Assembly (NCBI GenBank): GCA_028671895.1
Contig: JAPMAC010000207.1
Span: 9,300,001 to 9,364,000, forward strand
Direction of reading: 5' to 3'
DNA length: 64,000 nt
From: Oenanthe sinensis
Taxonomy: Eukaryota; Streptophyta; Magnoliopsida; Apiales; Apiaceae
The notes under the pieces: model-generated
Told to the model about the DNA's origin: nothing
Database searches by the model: none
The model's input: the letters and a program-made list of their open reading frames with translations, nothing else
Made by a program: the position numbers and the translations under genes
Shown here: in pieces, positions 31,661 through 45,700 of the stretch
Numbering within the stretch: the first letter of the stretch is position 1
How the letters are laid out: each line of letters opens with the position of its first letter

Positions 31661-32487
31661 TGTTTGATCATTTAATTGATAAAGATATTTTTCATAATCT
31701 CCATAAAATTGATCAAGAAAACATATGTCGCAAAGCTGCATGTTGGTGAGCATGGTTTTTGCATTAATTTTGATCCTTAATAACTCTTGAAGTTTATTAG
31801 AGGACTGATTTATGCCTAAAAACATAGTGTATATTGCATCTAAAATGTTTTCGAAGGCTTTAACTGGACTCATAGTTGGTTCCCAATTAGTGTTCTTATT
31901 AAAAGAATTAATAACACCTAAAGTCTTATGTTCAACTAGAAGCAAAACAGTGCTTTGGTCATCATAAGCTTCTTTGTTAGTCTGAATAATCAAACTAATT
32001 TCCTTAGCCCATATATCTATGAGTTCTTTCCTATTTGACTTATTGTCAATGTTTAGGATGTTACTACCAAATATATTAGTAGTCTCTTTACTAGGATTGA
32101 AGGGATAGAAATTTCCTTTTCTTTTCCTATTTTCTTCAGGTTTTGACGTTTCTCCTTTTTCTTTTTTAAGAGGAGTTGCGTCATGATTGGTAGTTCTGAG
32201 ATTTTCTATTTCTTCATTCTCTGAACTGTCTATATCTGTATTATCTTGGAATTCTTCTTGTTCTTCTGAACTGAATTCTTCAATAGTATTTAGAAAGTCA
32301 TAATCTTTGATTCCAAAAAGGGATCTTAGATCTTTATTGTCTTTTATTTCCTGGTTGGCTATAGATTCATCATCTATTTCCATTAATCTAATTGCTTGTT
32401 CGAGGACCTCAAAGTTGTCGTCGTTAACTTGCAATTCTCCTTCTTTTAGATTACCCCAGAAGATATCTTCTACGATTCTTAGGTAAT

Positions 32488-32841
32488 TCATGTTGATTTT
32501 TTGTCAACACCAAAAGGCCAGGTCAGGCTACCAAGGTTTTTTCCTGTTCCTAATTCTTCGTTTCCAACATTGTCGTTTGGATAACTATATTTTCTTATCT
32601 TAGAGGTTTCCTCTGTTAGGTCAATTTCTTTGTGCTGTCTTCTGTTGAGAGCATAAAGAATTTCCTTATTACACGGGCAATCCTGAATTGCTAATTTTAA
32701 TTCAGTGATTATCTTTGCCGCTGCAGCTTCAATGTTATTGGTAACATTTTCCGCTTGCTGAGTCTTAAGCAACTCAAGAATTTCTCTTATTTGTGGCTTA
32801 ATGTTCGTTTCAAATTCCTCTAGTAAATCTTTAAGACTCAT
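32488..32841 (-). CDS. ORF III: Virion-associated protein (VAP)
   Basis: This 117-codon intact frame encodes a small protein that in caulimoviruses decorates the capsid, links it to the aphid transmission factor and takes part in movement. The N-terminal third is a heptad-like helix rich in Leu, Ile and Glu (residues 3-27), consistent with the known coiled-coil oligomer. The middle has the family signature DCPCNKEIL (residues 53-61). The C-terminal part has YSYPNDNVGNEELG (85-98) and LTWPF near 105-109, the nucleic-acid- and virion-binding end. Both ends overlap neighbours by ATGA: its ATG overlaps the ORF II stop and its stop overlaps the coat protein ATG. This is typical of a polycistronic mRNA translated by reinitiation. 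Confidence 0.93.
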   Translation of the reverse strand: MSLKDLLEEFETNIKPQIREILELLKTQQAENVTNNIEAAAAKIITELKLAIQDCPCNKEILYALNRRQHKEIDLTEETSKIRKYSYPNDNVGNEELGTGKNLGSLTWPFGVDKKST

Positions 32842-33059
32842 CCTAAAATTTTCTTGAGGTATTCTTCTATTTCATTAAGCTTTAACTTAAGAGCTTCATT
32901 ATCACACTTATGATTCCTAAGTTGTGAGATTTGTCCTTCTAATCCTTCGATCTTAGTATTTTGCTTGATTAGAAGCTTTTTAATATCCCTTAGGATTTCT
33001 ATTTCTAGGTCACTCCCCTTTTTAACAAAGGAATAGTATCTGTTATGGATACTAGGACA
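32838..33059 (-). pseudogene. ORF II: 3' fragment of aphid transmission factor-like gene
   Basis: An open stretch of 73 codons ends in TGA at 32838-32840, overlapping the ORF III ATG. It has no start and is cut at the satellite junction; a stop appears in frame at 33060-33062 within the joint. The residual protein is strongly helical with a heptad pattern (EIEILRDIKKLLIKQNTKIE, then a Leu-rich segment to LKKILG). This fits the C-terminal coiled coil of ORF II, the domain that binds VAP. Assignment rests on position and coiled-coil character more than on sequence identity. The N-terminal stylet-binding part is missing. Confidence 0.75.
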
Positions 33060-36000
33060 TTAGTAACAATTTGAGACTCATTCTTAATTCGTTCGAACAT
33101 GAAAATAACTTGTCACTTCATTATTGACTCGTTTGAACATGGAAACAAATTGAAAACTCTTCTAGGACCATTCTTAGCTCTTTTGAACAAGAAAACAAAT
33201 CGTAACAATTTGAGACTCATTCTTTACTCGTTTGAACATGAAAATAACTTGTAACTTCATTATTGACTCATTTGAACATGGAAACAACATGTAAACTCTT
33301 GTAGGACCATTCTTAGCTCTTTTGAACAAGAAAATAAATCGTAACAATTTGAGGCTCATTCTTGACTCGTTCGAACTTGGAAACAACTTGTAGCTTCATT
33401 GTTGACTCGTTTGAACTTCGAAACAACTTGAAAACTCTTGTATGACCATTCTTAGTTCTTTTGAACAAGAAAACAATTAGTAACAATTTGAGACTCATTC
33501 TTTACTCGTTCGAACTTGAAAATAACTTGTAACTTCATTATTGACTCGTTTGAACATGGAAACAACTTGTAAACTCTTGTAGGACCATTCTTAGCTCTTT
33601 TGAACAAGAAAATAAATCGTAACAATTTGAGGCTCATTCTTGACTCGTTCGAATTTGGAAACAACTTGTAGCTTCATTGTTGACTCGTTTGAACATGGAA
33701 ACGACTTGAAAACTCTTGTAGGACCATTTTTAGCTCTTTTGAACAAGAAAACAATTAGTAACAATTTGAGACTCATTCTTTACTCGTTCGAAGTTGAAAA
33801 TAACTTGTAACTTCATTATTGACTCGTTTGAACATGGAAACAACATGTAAACTCTTGTAGGACCATTCTTAGCTCTTTTGAACAAGAAAATAAATCGTAA
33901 CAATTTGAGGCTCATTCTTGACTCGTTCGAACTTGGAAACAACTTGTAGCTTCATTGTTGACTCGTTTGAACTTGGAAACAACTTGAAAACTCTTGTATG
34001 ACCATTCTTAGTTCTTTTGAACAAGAAAATAATTAGTAACAATTTGAGACTCATTCTTTACTCGTTCGAACTTGAAAATAACTTGTAACTTCATTATTGA
34101 CTCGTTTGAACATGGAAACAACTTGTAAACTCTTCTAGGACCATTCTTAGCTCTTTTGAACAAGAAAATAAATCGTAACAATTTGAGGCTCATTCTTGAC
34201 TCGTTCGAACTTGGAAACAACTTGTAGCTTCATTGTTGACTCGTTTGAACTAGGAAACAACTTGAAAACTCTTGTATGACCATTCTTAGTTCTTTTGAAC
34301 AAGAAAACAATTAGTAACAATTTGAGACTCATTCTTTACTCGTTCGAACATGAAAATAACTTGTCACTTCATTATTGACTCGTTTGAACATGGAAACAAC
34401 TTGTAAACTCTTCTAGGACCATTCTTAGCTCTTTTGAACAAGAAAACAAATCGTAACAATTTGAGGCTTATTCTTGACTCGTTCGAATTTGGAAACAACT
34501 TGTAGCTTCATTGTTGACTCGTTTGAACTTGGAAACAACTTGAAAACTCTTGTATGACCATTCTTAGTTCTTTTGAACAAGAAAACAACTAGTAACAATT
34601 TGAGACTCATTCTTTACTCGTTCGAACTTGAAAATAACTTGTAACTTCATTATTGACTCGTTTGAACATGGAAACAACATGTAAACTCTTGTAGGACCAT
34701 TCTTAGCTCTTTTGAACAAGAAAATAAATCGTAACAATTTGAGGCTCATTCTTGACTCGTTCGAACTTGGAAACAACTTATAGCTTCATTGTTGACTCGT
34801 TTGAACTTGGAAACAACTTGAAAACTCTTGTATGACCATTCTTAGTTCTTTTGAACAAGTAAACAATTAGTAACAATTTGAGACTCATTCTTTACTCGTT
34901 CGAACTTGAAAATAACTTGTAACTTCATTATTGACTCGTTTGAACATGGAAACAACTTGTAAACTCTTCTAGGACCATTCTTAGCTCTTTTGAATAAGAA
35001 AATAAATCGTAACAATTTGAGGCTCATTCTTGACTCGTTCGAACTTCGAAACAACTTGTAGCTTCATTGTTGACTCGTTTGAACATGGAAAAAACTTGAA
35101 AACTCTTGTAGGACCATTCTTAGCTCTTTTGAACCAGAAAACAATTAGTAACAATTTGAGACTCATTCTTAATTCGTTCGAACATGAAAATAACTTGTCA
35201 CTTCATTATTGACTCGTTTGAACATGGAAACAAATTGAAAACTCTTCTAGGACCATTCTTAGCTCTTTTGAACAAGAAAACAAATCGTAACAATTTGAGA
35301 CTCATTCTTTACTCGTTCGAACTTGAAAATAACTTGTAACTTCATTATTGACTCGTTTGAATATGGAAACGACTTGTAAACTCTTCTAGGACCATTCTTA
35401 GCTCTTTTGAACAAGAAAACAAATCGTAACAATTTGAGGCTCATTCTTGACGCGTTCAAACTAGGAAACAACTTGTAGCTTCATTGTTGACTCGTTTGAA
35501 CATGGAAACAACTTGAAAACACTTGTAGGACCATTCTTAGCTCTTTTGAACAAGAAAACAATTAGTAACAATTTGAGACTCATTCTTTACTCGTTCGAAG
35601 TTGAAAATAACTTGTAACTTCATTATTGACTCATTTGAACATGGAAACAACATGTAAACTCTTGTAGGACCATTCTTAGCTCTTTTGAACAAGAAAATAA
35701 ATCGTAACAATTTGAGGCTCATTCTTGACTCGTTCGAACTTGGAAACAACTTGTAGCTTCATTGTTGACTCGTTTGAACTTGGAAACAACTTGAAAACTC
35801 TTGTATGACCATTCTTAGTTCTTTTGAACAAGAAAACAATTAGTAACAATTTGAGACTCATTCTTTACTTGTTCGAACTTGAAAATAACTTGTAACTTCA
35901 TTATTGACTCGTTTGAACATGGAAACAACTTGTAAACTTTTCTAGGACCATTCTTAGCTCTTTTGAACAAAAAAATAAATCGTAACAATTTGAGGCTCAT

Positions 36001-36749
36001 TCTTGACTCGTTCGAACTTGGAAACAACTTGTAGCTTCATTGTTGACTCGTTTGAACTTGGAAACAACTTGAAAACTCTTGTATGACCATTCTTAGTTCT
36101 TTTGAACAAGAAAACAATTAGTAACAATTTGTGACTCATTCTTTACTCGTTCGAACTTGAAAATAACTTGTAACTTCATTATTGACTCGTTTGAACATGG
36201 AAACAACGTGTAAACTCTTGTAGGACCATTCTTAGCTCTTTTGAACAAGAAAATAAATCGTAACAATTTGAGGCTCATTCTTGACTCGTTCGAACTTGGA
36301 AACAACTTGTAGCTTCAATGTTGACTCGTTTGAACTTGGAAACAACTTGAAAACTCTTGTATGACCATTCTTAGTTCTTTTGAACAAGTAAACAATTAGT
36401 AACAATTTGAGACTCATTCTTTACTCGTTCGAACTTGAAAATAACTTGTAACTTCATTATTGACTCGTTTGAACATGGAAACAACTTGTAAACTCTTCTA
36501 GGACCATTCTTAGCTCTTTTGAACAAGAAAATAAATCGTAACAATTTGAGGCTCATTCTTGACTCGTTCGTACTTCGAAACAACTTGTAGCTTAATTGTT
36601 GACTCGTTTGAACATGGAAAAAACTTGAAAACTCTTGTAGGACCATTCTTAGCTCTTTTGAACAAGAAAACAATTAGTAACAATTTGAGACTCATTCTTA
36701 ATTCGTTCGAACATGAAAATAACTTGTCACTTCATTATTGACTCGTTTG

Positions 36750-39700
36750 AACATGGAAACAAATTGAAAACTCTTCTAGGACCATTCTTAGCTCTTTTGA
36801 ACAAGAAAACAAATCGTAACAATTTGAGATTCATTCTTTACTCGTTCGAACTTGAAAATAACTTGTAACTTCATTATTGACTCGTTTGAAAATGGAAACG
36901 ACTTGTAAACTCTTCTAGGACCATTCTTAGCTCTTTTGAACAAGAAAACAAATCGTAACAATTTGAGGCTCATTCTTGACGCGTTCAAACTAGGAAACAA
37001 CTTGTAGCTTCATTGTTGACTCGTTTGAACATGGAAACAACTTGAAAACACTTGTAGGACCATTCTTAGCTCTTTTGAACAAGAAAACAATTAGTAACAA
37101 TTTGAGACTCATTCTTTACTCGTTCGAAGTTGAAAAAGCTTGTAACTTCATTATTGACTCATTTGAACATGGAAACAACATGTAAACTCTTGTAGGACCA
37201 TTCTTAGCTCTTTTGAACAAGAAAATAAATCGTAACAATTTGAGGCTCATTCTTGACTCGTTCGAACTTGGAAACAACTTGTAGCTTCATTGTTGACTCG
37301 TTTGAACTTGGAAACAACTTGAAAACTCTTGTATGACCATTCTTAGTTCTTTTGAACAAGAAAACAATTAGTAACAATTTGAGACTCATTCTTTACTTGT
37401 TCGAACTTGAAAATAACTTGTAACTTCATTATTGACTCGTTTGAACATGGAAACAACTTGTAAACTTTTCTAGGACCATTCTTAGCTCTTTTGAACAAAA
37501 AAATAAATCGTAACAATTTGAGGCTCATTCTTGACTCGTTCGAACTTGGAAACAACTTGTAGCTTCATTGTTGACTCGTTTGAACTTGGAAACAACTTGA
37601 AAACTCTTGTATGACCATTCTTAGTTCTTTTGAACAAGAAAACAATTAGTAACAATTTGTGACTCATTCTTTACTCGTTCGAACTTGAAAATAACTTGTA
37701 ACTTCATTATTGACTCGTTTGAACATGGAAACAACGTGTAAACTCTTGTAGGACCATTCTTAGCTCTTTTGAACAAGAAAATAAATCGTAACAATTTGAG
37801 GCTCATTCTTGACTCGTTCGAACTTGGAAACAACTTGTAGCTTCATTGTTGACTCGTTTGAACTTGGAAACAACTTGAAAACTCTTGTATGACCATTCTT
37901 AGTTCTTTTGAACAAGTAAACAATTAGTAACAATTTGAGACTCATTCTTTACTCGTTCGAACTTGAAAATAACTTGTAACTTCATTATTGACTCGTTTGA
38001 ACATGGAAACAACTTGTAAACTCTTGTAGGACCATTCTTAGCTCTTTTGAACAAGAAAATAAATCGTAACAATTTGAGGCTCATTCTTGACTCGTTCGAA
38101 TTTGGAAACAACTTGTAGCTTCATTGTTGACTCGTTTGAACATGGAAACGACTTGAAAACTCTTGTAGGACCATTTTTAGCTCTTTTGAACAAGAAAACA
38201 ATTAGTAACAATTTGAGACTCATTCTTTACTCGTTCGAAGTTGAAAATAACTTGTAACTTCATTATTGACTCGTTTGAACTTGGAAACAACATGTAAACT
38301 CTTGTAGGACCATTCTTAGCTCTTTTGAACAAGAAAATAAATCGTAACAATTTGAGGCTCATTCTTGACTCGTTCGAACTTGGAAACAACTTGTAGCTTC
38401 ATTGTTGACTCGTTTGAACTTGGAAACAACTTGAAAACTCTTGTATGACCATTCTTAGTTCTTTTGAACAAGAAAACAATTAGTAACAATTTGTGACTCA
38501 TTCTTTACTCGTTCGAACATGAAAATAACTTGTCACTTCATTATTGACTCGTTTGAACATGGAAACAACTTGTAAACTCTTCTAGGACCATTCTTAGCTC
38601 TTTTGAACAAGAAAACAAATCGTAACAATTTGAGGCTTATTCTTGACTCGTTCGAATTTGGAAACAACTTGTAGCTTCATTGTTGACTCGTTTGAACTTG
38701 GAAACAACTTGAAAACTCTTGTATGACCATTCTTAGTTCTTTTGAACAAGAAAACAACTAGTAACAATTTGAGACTCATTCTTTACTCGTTCGAACTTGA
38801 AAATAACTTGTAACTTCATTATTGACTCGTTTGAACATGGAAACAACATGTAAACTCTTGTAGGACCATTCTTAGCTCTTTTGAACAAGAAAATAAATCG
38901 TAACAATTTGAGGCTCATTCTTGACTCGTTCGAACTTGGAAACAAGTTGTAGCTTCATTGTTGACTCGTTTGAACTTGGAAACAACTTGAAAACTCTTGT
39001 ATGACCATTCTTAGTTCTTTTGAACAAGTAAACAATTAGTAACAATTTGAGACTCATTCTTTACTCGTTCGAACTTGAAAATAACTTGTAACTTCATTAT
39101 TGACTCGTTTGAACATGGAAACAACTTGTAAACTCTTCTAGGACCATTCTTAGCTCTTTTGAACAAGAAAATAAATCGTAACAATTTGAGGCTCATTCTT
39201 GACTCGTTCGAACTTCGAAACAACTTGTAGCTTCATTGTTGACTCGTTTGAACATGGAAAAAACTTGAAAACTCTTGTTGGACCATTCTTAGCTCTTTTG
39301 AACAAGAAAACAATTAGTAACAATTTGAGACTCATTCTTAATTCGTTCGAACATGAAAATAACTTGTCACTTCATTATTGACTCGTTTGTACATGGAAAC
39401 AAATTGAAAACTCTTCTAGGACCATTCTTAGCTCTTTTGAACAAGAAAACAAATCGTAACAATTTGAGACTCATTCTTTACTCGTTCGAACTTGAAAATA
39501 ACTTGTAACTTCATTATTGACTCGTTTGAATATGGAAACGACTTGTAAACTCTTCTAGGACCATTCTTAGCTCTTTTGAACAAGAAAACAAATCGTAACA
39601 ATTTGAGGCTCATTCTTGACGCGTTCAAACTTGGAAACAACTTGTAGCTTCATTGTTGACTCGTTTGAACATGGAAACAACTTCAAAACACTTGTAGGAC

Positions 39701-42700
39701 CATTCTTAGCTCTTTTGAACAAGAAAACAATTAGTAACAATTTGAGACTCATTCTTTACTCGTTCGAAGTTGAAAATAACTTGTAACTTCATTATTGACT
39801 CATTTGAACATGGAAACAACATGTAAACTCTTGTAGGACCATTCTTAGCTCTTTTGAACAAGAAAAAAAATCGTAACAATTTGAGGCTCATTCTTGACTC
39901 GTTCGAACTTGGAAACAACTTGTAGCTTCATTGTTGACTCGTTTGAACTTGGAAACAACTTGAAAACTCTTGTATGACCATTCTTAGTTCTTTTGAACAA
40001 GAAAACAATTAGTAACAATTTGAGACTCATTCTTTACTCGTTCGAACTTGAAAATAACTTGTAACTTCATTATTGACTCGTTTGAACATGGAAACAACAT
40101 GTAAACTCTTGTAGGACCATTCTTAGCTCTTTTGAACAAGAAAATAAATCGTAACAATTTGAGGCTCATTCTTGACTCGTTCGAACTTGGAAACAACTTG
40201 TAGCTTCATTGTTGACTCATTTGAACTTGGAAACAACTTGAAAACTCTTGTATGACCATTCTTAGTTCTTTTGAACAAGTAAACAATTAGTAACAATTTG
40301 AGACTCATTCTTTACTCGTTCGAACTTGAAAATAACTTGTAACTTCATTATTGACTCGTTTGAACATGGAAACAACATGTAAACTCTTGTAGGATCATTC
40401 TTAGCTCTTTTGAACAAGAAAATAAATCGTAACAATTTGAGGCTCATTCTTGACTCGTTCGAACTTGGAAACAACTTGTAGCTTCATTGTTGACTCGTTT
40501 GAACTTGGAAACAACTTGAAAACTCTTGTATGACCATTCTTAGTTCTTTTGAACAAGAAAACAATTAGTAACAATTTGTGACTCATTCTTTACTCGTTCG
40601 AACTTGAAAATAACTTGTAACTTCATTATTGACTCGTTTGAACATGGAAACAACGTGTAAACTCTTGTAGGACCATTCTTAGCTCTTTTGAACAAGAAAA
40701 TAAATCGTAACAATTTGAGGCTCATTCTTGACTCGTTCGAACTTGGAAACAACTTGTAGCTTCAATGTTGACTCGTTTGAACTTGGAAACAACTTGAAAA
40801 CTCTTGTATGACCATTCTTAGTTCTTTTGAACAAGTAAACAATTATTAACAATTTGAGACTCATTCTTTACTCGTTCGAACTTGAAAATAACTTGTAACT
40901 TCATTATTGACTCGTTTGAACATGGAAACAACTTGTAAACTCTTCTAGGACCATTCTTAGCTCTTTTGAACAAGAAAATAAATCGTAACAATTTGAGGCT
41001 CATTCTTGACTCGTTCGAACTTCGAAACAACTTGTAGCTTCATTGTTGACTCGTTTGAACATGGAAAAAACTTGAAAACTCTTGTAGGACCATTCTTAGC
41101 TCTTTTGAACAAGAAAACAATTAGTAACAATTTGAGACTCATTCTTAATTCGTTCGAACATGAAAATAACTTGTCACTTCATTATTGACTCGTTTGTACA
41201 TGGAAACAAATTGAAAACTCTTCTAGGACCATTCTTAGCTCTTTTGAACAAGAAAACAAATCGTAACAATTTGAGACTCATTCTTTACTCGTTCGAACTT
41301 GAAAATAACTTGTAACTTCATTATTGACTCGTTTGAATATGGAAACGACTTGTAAACTCTTCTAGGACCATTCTTAGCTCTTTTGAACAAGAAAACAAAT
41401 CGTAACAATTTGAGGCTCATTCTTGACGCGTTCAAACTTGGAAACAACTTGTAGCTTCATTGTTGACTCGTTTGAACATGGAAACAACTTCAAAACACTT
41501 GTAGGACCATTCTTAGCTCTTTTGAACAAGAAAACAATTAGTAACAATTTGAGACTCATTCTTTACTCGTTCGAAGTTGAAAATAACTTGTAACTTCATT
41601 ATTGACTCATTTGAACATGGAAACAACATGTAAACTCTTGTAGGACCATTCTTAGCTCTTTTGAACAAGAAAAAAAATCGTAACAATTTGAGGCTCATTC
41701 TTGACTCGTTCGAACTTGGAAACAACTTGTAGCTTCATTGTTGACTCGTTTGAACTTGGAAACAACTTGAAAACTCTTGTATGACCATTCTTAGTTCTTT
41801 TGAACAAGAAAACAATTAGTAACAATTTGAGACTCATTCTTTACTCGTTCGAACTTGAAAATAACTTGTAACTTCATTATTGACTCGTTTGAACATGGAA
41901 ACAACATGTAAACTCTTGTAGGACCATTCTTAGCTCTTTTGAACAAGAAAATAAATCGTAACAATTTGAGGCTCATTCTTGACTCGTTCGAACTTGGAAA
42001 CAACTTGTAGCTTCATTGTTGACTCATTTGAACTTGGAAACAACTTGAAAACTCTTGTATGACCATTCTTAGTTCTTTTGAACAAGTAAACAATTAGTAA
42101 CAATTTGAGACTCATTCTTTACTCGTTCGAACTTGAAAATAACTTGTAACTTCATTATTGACTCGTTTGAACATGGAAACAACATGTAAACTCTTGTAGG
42201 ATCATTCTTAGCTCTTTTGAACAAGAAAATAAATCGTAACAATTTGAGGCTCATTCTTGACTCGTTCGAACTTGGAAACAACTTGTAGCTTCATTGTTGA
42301 CTCGTTTGAACTTGGAAACAACTTGAAAACTCTTGTATGACCATTCTTAGTTCTTTTGAACAAGAAAACAATTAGTAACAATTTGAGACTCATTCTTTAC
42401 TCGTTCGAAGTTGAAAATAACTTGTAACTTCATTATTGACTCGTTTGAACATGGAAACAACGTGTAAACTCTTGTAGGACCATTCTTAGCTCTTTTGAAC
42501 AAGAAAATAAATCGTAACAATTTGAGGCTCATTCTTGACTCGTTCGAACTTGGAAATAACTTGTAGCTTCAATGTTGACTCGTTTGAACTTGGAAACAAC
42601 TTGAAAACTCTTGTATGACCATTCTTAGTTCTTTTGAACAAGTAAACAATTATTAACAATTTGAGACTCATTCTTTACTCGTTCGAACTTGAAAATAACT

Positions 42701-45700
42701 TGTAACTTCATTATTGACTCGTTTGAACATGGAAACAACTTGTAAACTCTTCTAGGACCATTCTTAGCTCTTTTGAACAAGAAAATAAATCGTAACAATT
42801 TGAGGCTCATTCTTGACTCGTTCGAACTTCGAAACAACTTGTAGCTTCATTGTTGACTCGTTTGAACATGGAAAAAACTTGAAAACTCTTGTAGGACCAT
42901 TCTTAGCTCTTTTGAACAAGAAAACAATTAGTAACAATTTGAGACTCATTCTTAATTCGTTCGAACATGAAAATAACTTGTCACTTCATTATTGTCTCGT
43001 TTGAACATGGAAACAAATTGAAAACTCTTCTAGGACCATTCTTAGCTCTTTTGAACAAGAAAACAAATCGTAACAATTTGAGACTCATTCTTTACTCGTT
43101 CGAACTTGAAAATAACTTGTAACTTCATTATTGACTCGTTTGAAAATGGAAACGACTTGTAAACTCTTCTAGGACCATTCTTAGCTCTTTTGAACAAGAA
43201 AACAAATCGTAACAATTTGAGGCTCATTCTTGACGCGTTCAAACTAGGAAACAACTTGTAGCTTCATTGTTGACTCGTTTGAACATGGAAACAACTTGAA
43301 AACACTTGTAGGACCATTCTTAGCTCTTTTGAACAAGAAAACAATTAGTAACAATTTGAGACTCATTCTTTACTCGTTCGAAGTTGAAAAAGCTTGTAAC
43401 TTCATTATTGACTCATTTGAACATGGAAACAACATGTAAACTCTTGTAGGACCATTCTTAGCTCTTTTGAACAAGAAAATAAATCGTAACAATTTGAGGC
43501 TCATTCTTGACTCGTTCGAACTTGGAAACAACTTGTAGCTTCATTGTTGACTCGTTTGAACTTGGAAACAACTTGAAAACTCTTGTATGACCATTCTTAG
43601 TTCTTTTGAACAAGAAAACAATTAGTAACAATTTGAGACTCATTCTTTACTTGTTCGAACTTGAAAATAACTTGTAACTTCATTATTGACTCGTTTGAAC
43701 ATGGAAACAACTTGTAAACTTTTCTAGGACCATTCTTAGCTCTTTTGAACAAAAAAATAAATCGTAACAATTTGAGGCTCATTCTTGACTCGTTCGAACT
43801 TGGAAACAACTTGTAGCTTCATTGTTGACTCGTTTGAACTTGGAAACAACTTGAAAACTCTTGTATGACCATTCTTAGTTCTTTTGAACAAGAAAACAAT
43901 TAGTAACAATTTGTGACTCATTCTTTACTCGTTCGAACTTGAAAATAACTTGTAACTTCATTATTGACTCGTTTGAACATGGAAACAACGTGTAAACTCT
44001 TGTAGGACCATTCTTAGCTCTTTTGAACAAGAAAATAAATCGTAACAATTTGAGGCTCATTCTTGACTCGTTCGAACTTGGAAACAACTTGTAGCTTCAT
44101 TGTTGACTCGTTTGAACTTGGAAACAACTTGAAAACTCTTGTATGACCATTCTTAGTTCTTTTGAACAAGTAAACAATTAGTAACAATTTGAGACTCATT
44201 CTTTACTCGTTCGAACTTGAAAATAACTTGTAACTTCATTATTGACTCGTTTGAACATGGAAACAACTTGTAAACTCTTGTAGGACCATTCTTAGCTCTT
44301 TTGAACAAGAAAATAAATCGTAACAATTTGAGGCTCATTCTTGACTCGTTCGAATTTGGAAACAACTTGTAGCTTCATTGTTGACTCGTTTGAACATGGA
44401 AACGACTTGAAAACTCTTGTAGGACCATTTTTAGCTCTTTTGAACAAGAAAACAATTAGTAACAATTTGAGACTCATTCTTTACTCGTTCGAAGTTGAAA
44501 ATAACTTGTAACTTCATTATTGACTCGTTTGAACATGGAAACAACATGTAAACTCTTGTAGGACCATTCTTAGTTCTTTTGAACAAGAAAATAAATCGTA
44601 ACAATTTGAGGCTCATTCTTGACTCGTTCGAACTTGGAAACAACTTGTAGCTTCATTGTTGACTCGTTTGAACTTGGAAACAACTTGAAAACTCTTGTAT
44701 GACCATTCTTAGTTCTTTTGAACAAGAAAACAATTAGTAACAATTTGTGACTCATTCTTTACTCGTTCGAACATGAAAATAACTTGTCACTTCATTATTG
44801 ACTCGTTTGAACATGGAAACAACTTGTAAACTCTTCTAGGACCATTCTTAGCTCTTTTGAACAAGAAAACAAATCGTAACAATTTGAGGCTTATTCTTGA
44901 CTCGTTCGAATTTGGAAACAACTTGTAGCTTCATTGTTGACTCGTTTGAACTTGGAAACAACTTGAAAACTCTTGTATGACCATTCTTAGTTCTTTTGAA
45001 CAAGAAAACAACTAGTAACAATTTGAGACTCATTCTTTACTCGTTCGAACTTGAAAATAACTTGTAACTTCATTATTGACTCGTTTGAACATGGAAACAA
45101 CATGTAAACTCTTGTAGGACCATTCTTAGCTCTTTTGAACAAGAAAATAAATCGTAACAATTTGAGGCTCATTCTTGACTCGTTCGAACTTGGAAACAAC
45201 TTGTAGCTTCATTGTTGACTCGTTTGAACTTGGAAACAACTTGAAAACTCTTGTATGACCATTCTTAGTTCTTTTGAACAAGTAAACAATTAGTAACAAT
45301 TTGAGACTCATTCTTTACTCGTTCGAACTTGAAAATAACTTGTAACTTCATTATTGACTCGTTTGAACATGGAAACAACTTGTAAACTCTTCTAGGACCA
45401 TTCTTAGCTCTTTTGAACAAGAAAATAAATCGTAACAATTTGAGGCTCATTCTTGACTCGTTCGAACTTCGAAACAACTTGTAGCTTCATTGTTGACTCG
45501 TTTGAACATGGAAAAAACTTGAAAACTCTTGTAGGACCATTCTTAGCTCTTTTGAACAAGAAAACAATTAGTAACAATTTGAGACTCATTCTTAATTCGT
45601 TCGAACATGAAAATAACTTGTCACTTCATTATTGACTCGTTTGTACATGGAAACAAATTGAAAACTCTTCTAGGACCATTCTTAGCTCTTTTGAACAAGA

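Larger units (their letters stand above)
31019..32491 (-). pseudogene. ORF IV: Coat protein, interrupted by one in-frame stop
   Basis: Two stretches in the same frame form one coat protein: codons 1-277 (32491-31661) and codons 279-490, separated by a single TAA at 31658-31660. No frameshift is involved. The N-terminal part is acidic (Glu/Asp-rich around residues 88-112), as in the family's precursor. The C-terminal part has a long Lys/Arg/Tyr-rich nucleic-acid-binding stretch, then a CCHC zinc knuckle CWICNEEGHYANEC (residues 417-430, 31243-31202), then an acidic Ser/Glu/Asp tail that overlaps the start of pol. The start ATG overlaps the ORF III stop as ATGA, which fixes the start. The stop would remove the RNA-binding region and zinc knuckle, so a functional capsid is unlikely from this copy. 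Confidence 0.93.
21293..33058 (-). mobile_element. Endogenous caulimovirus insertion with triplicated 3' region
   Basis: All recognisable genes of this 11.8-kb block read leftward in the order ORF II fragment, ORF III, ORF IV, ORF V, ORF VI, large intergenic region, with two further truncated pol-TAV-intergenic units appended. The block has viral aspartic protease, reverse transcriptase and RNase H motifs, a coat-protein zinc knuckle, a TAV gene and a tRNA-Met-type primer-binding site. It has no integrase and no long terminal repeats, which separates it from LTR retrotransposons. At the left edge the satellite word GAACAA merges with viral ACAACC (4-bp overlap, 21293-21296). At the right edge viral GGAC meets satellite ATTAGTAAC near 33058/33059. 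ORF VII, the movement protein gene and most of ORF II are missing. Endogenous members of this family are known to enter plant genomes passively rather than by an encoded integrase. Confidence 0.95.

Noticed and set aside
21293..33058. Complete, potentially replication-competent provirus
   Set aside because: Movement protein, ORF VII and most of ORF II are missing, and the coat protein frame has a stop.
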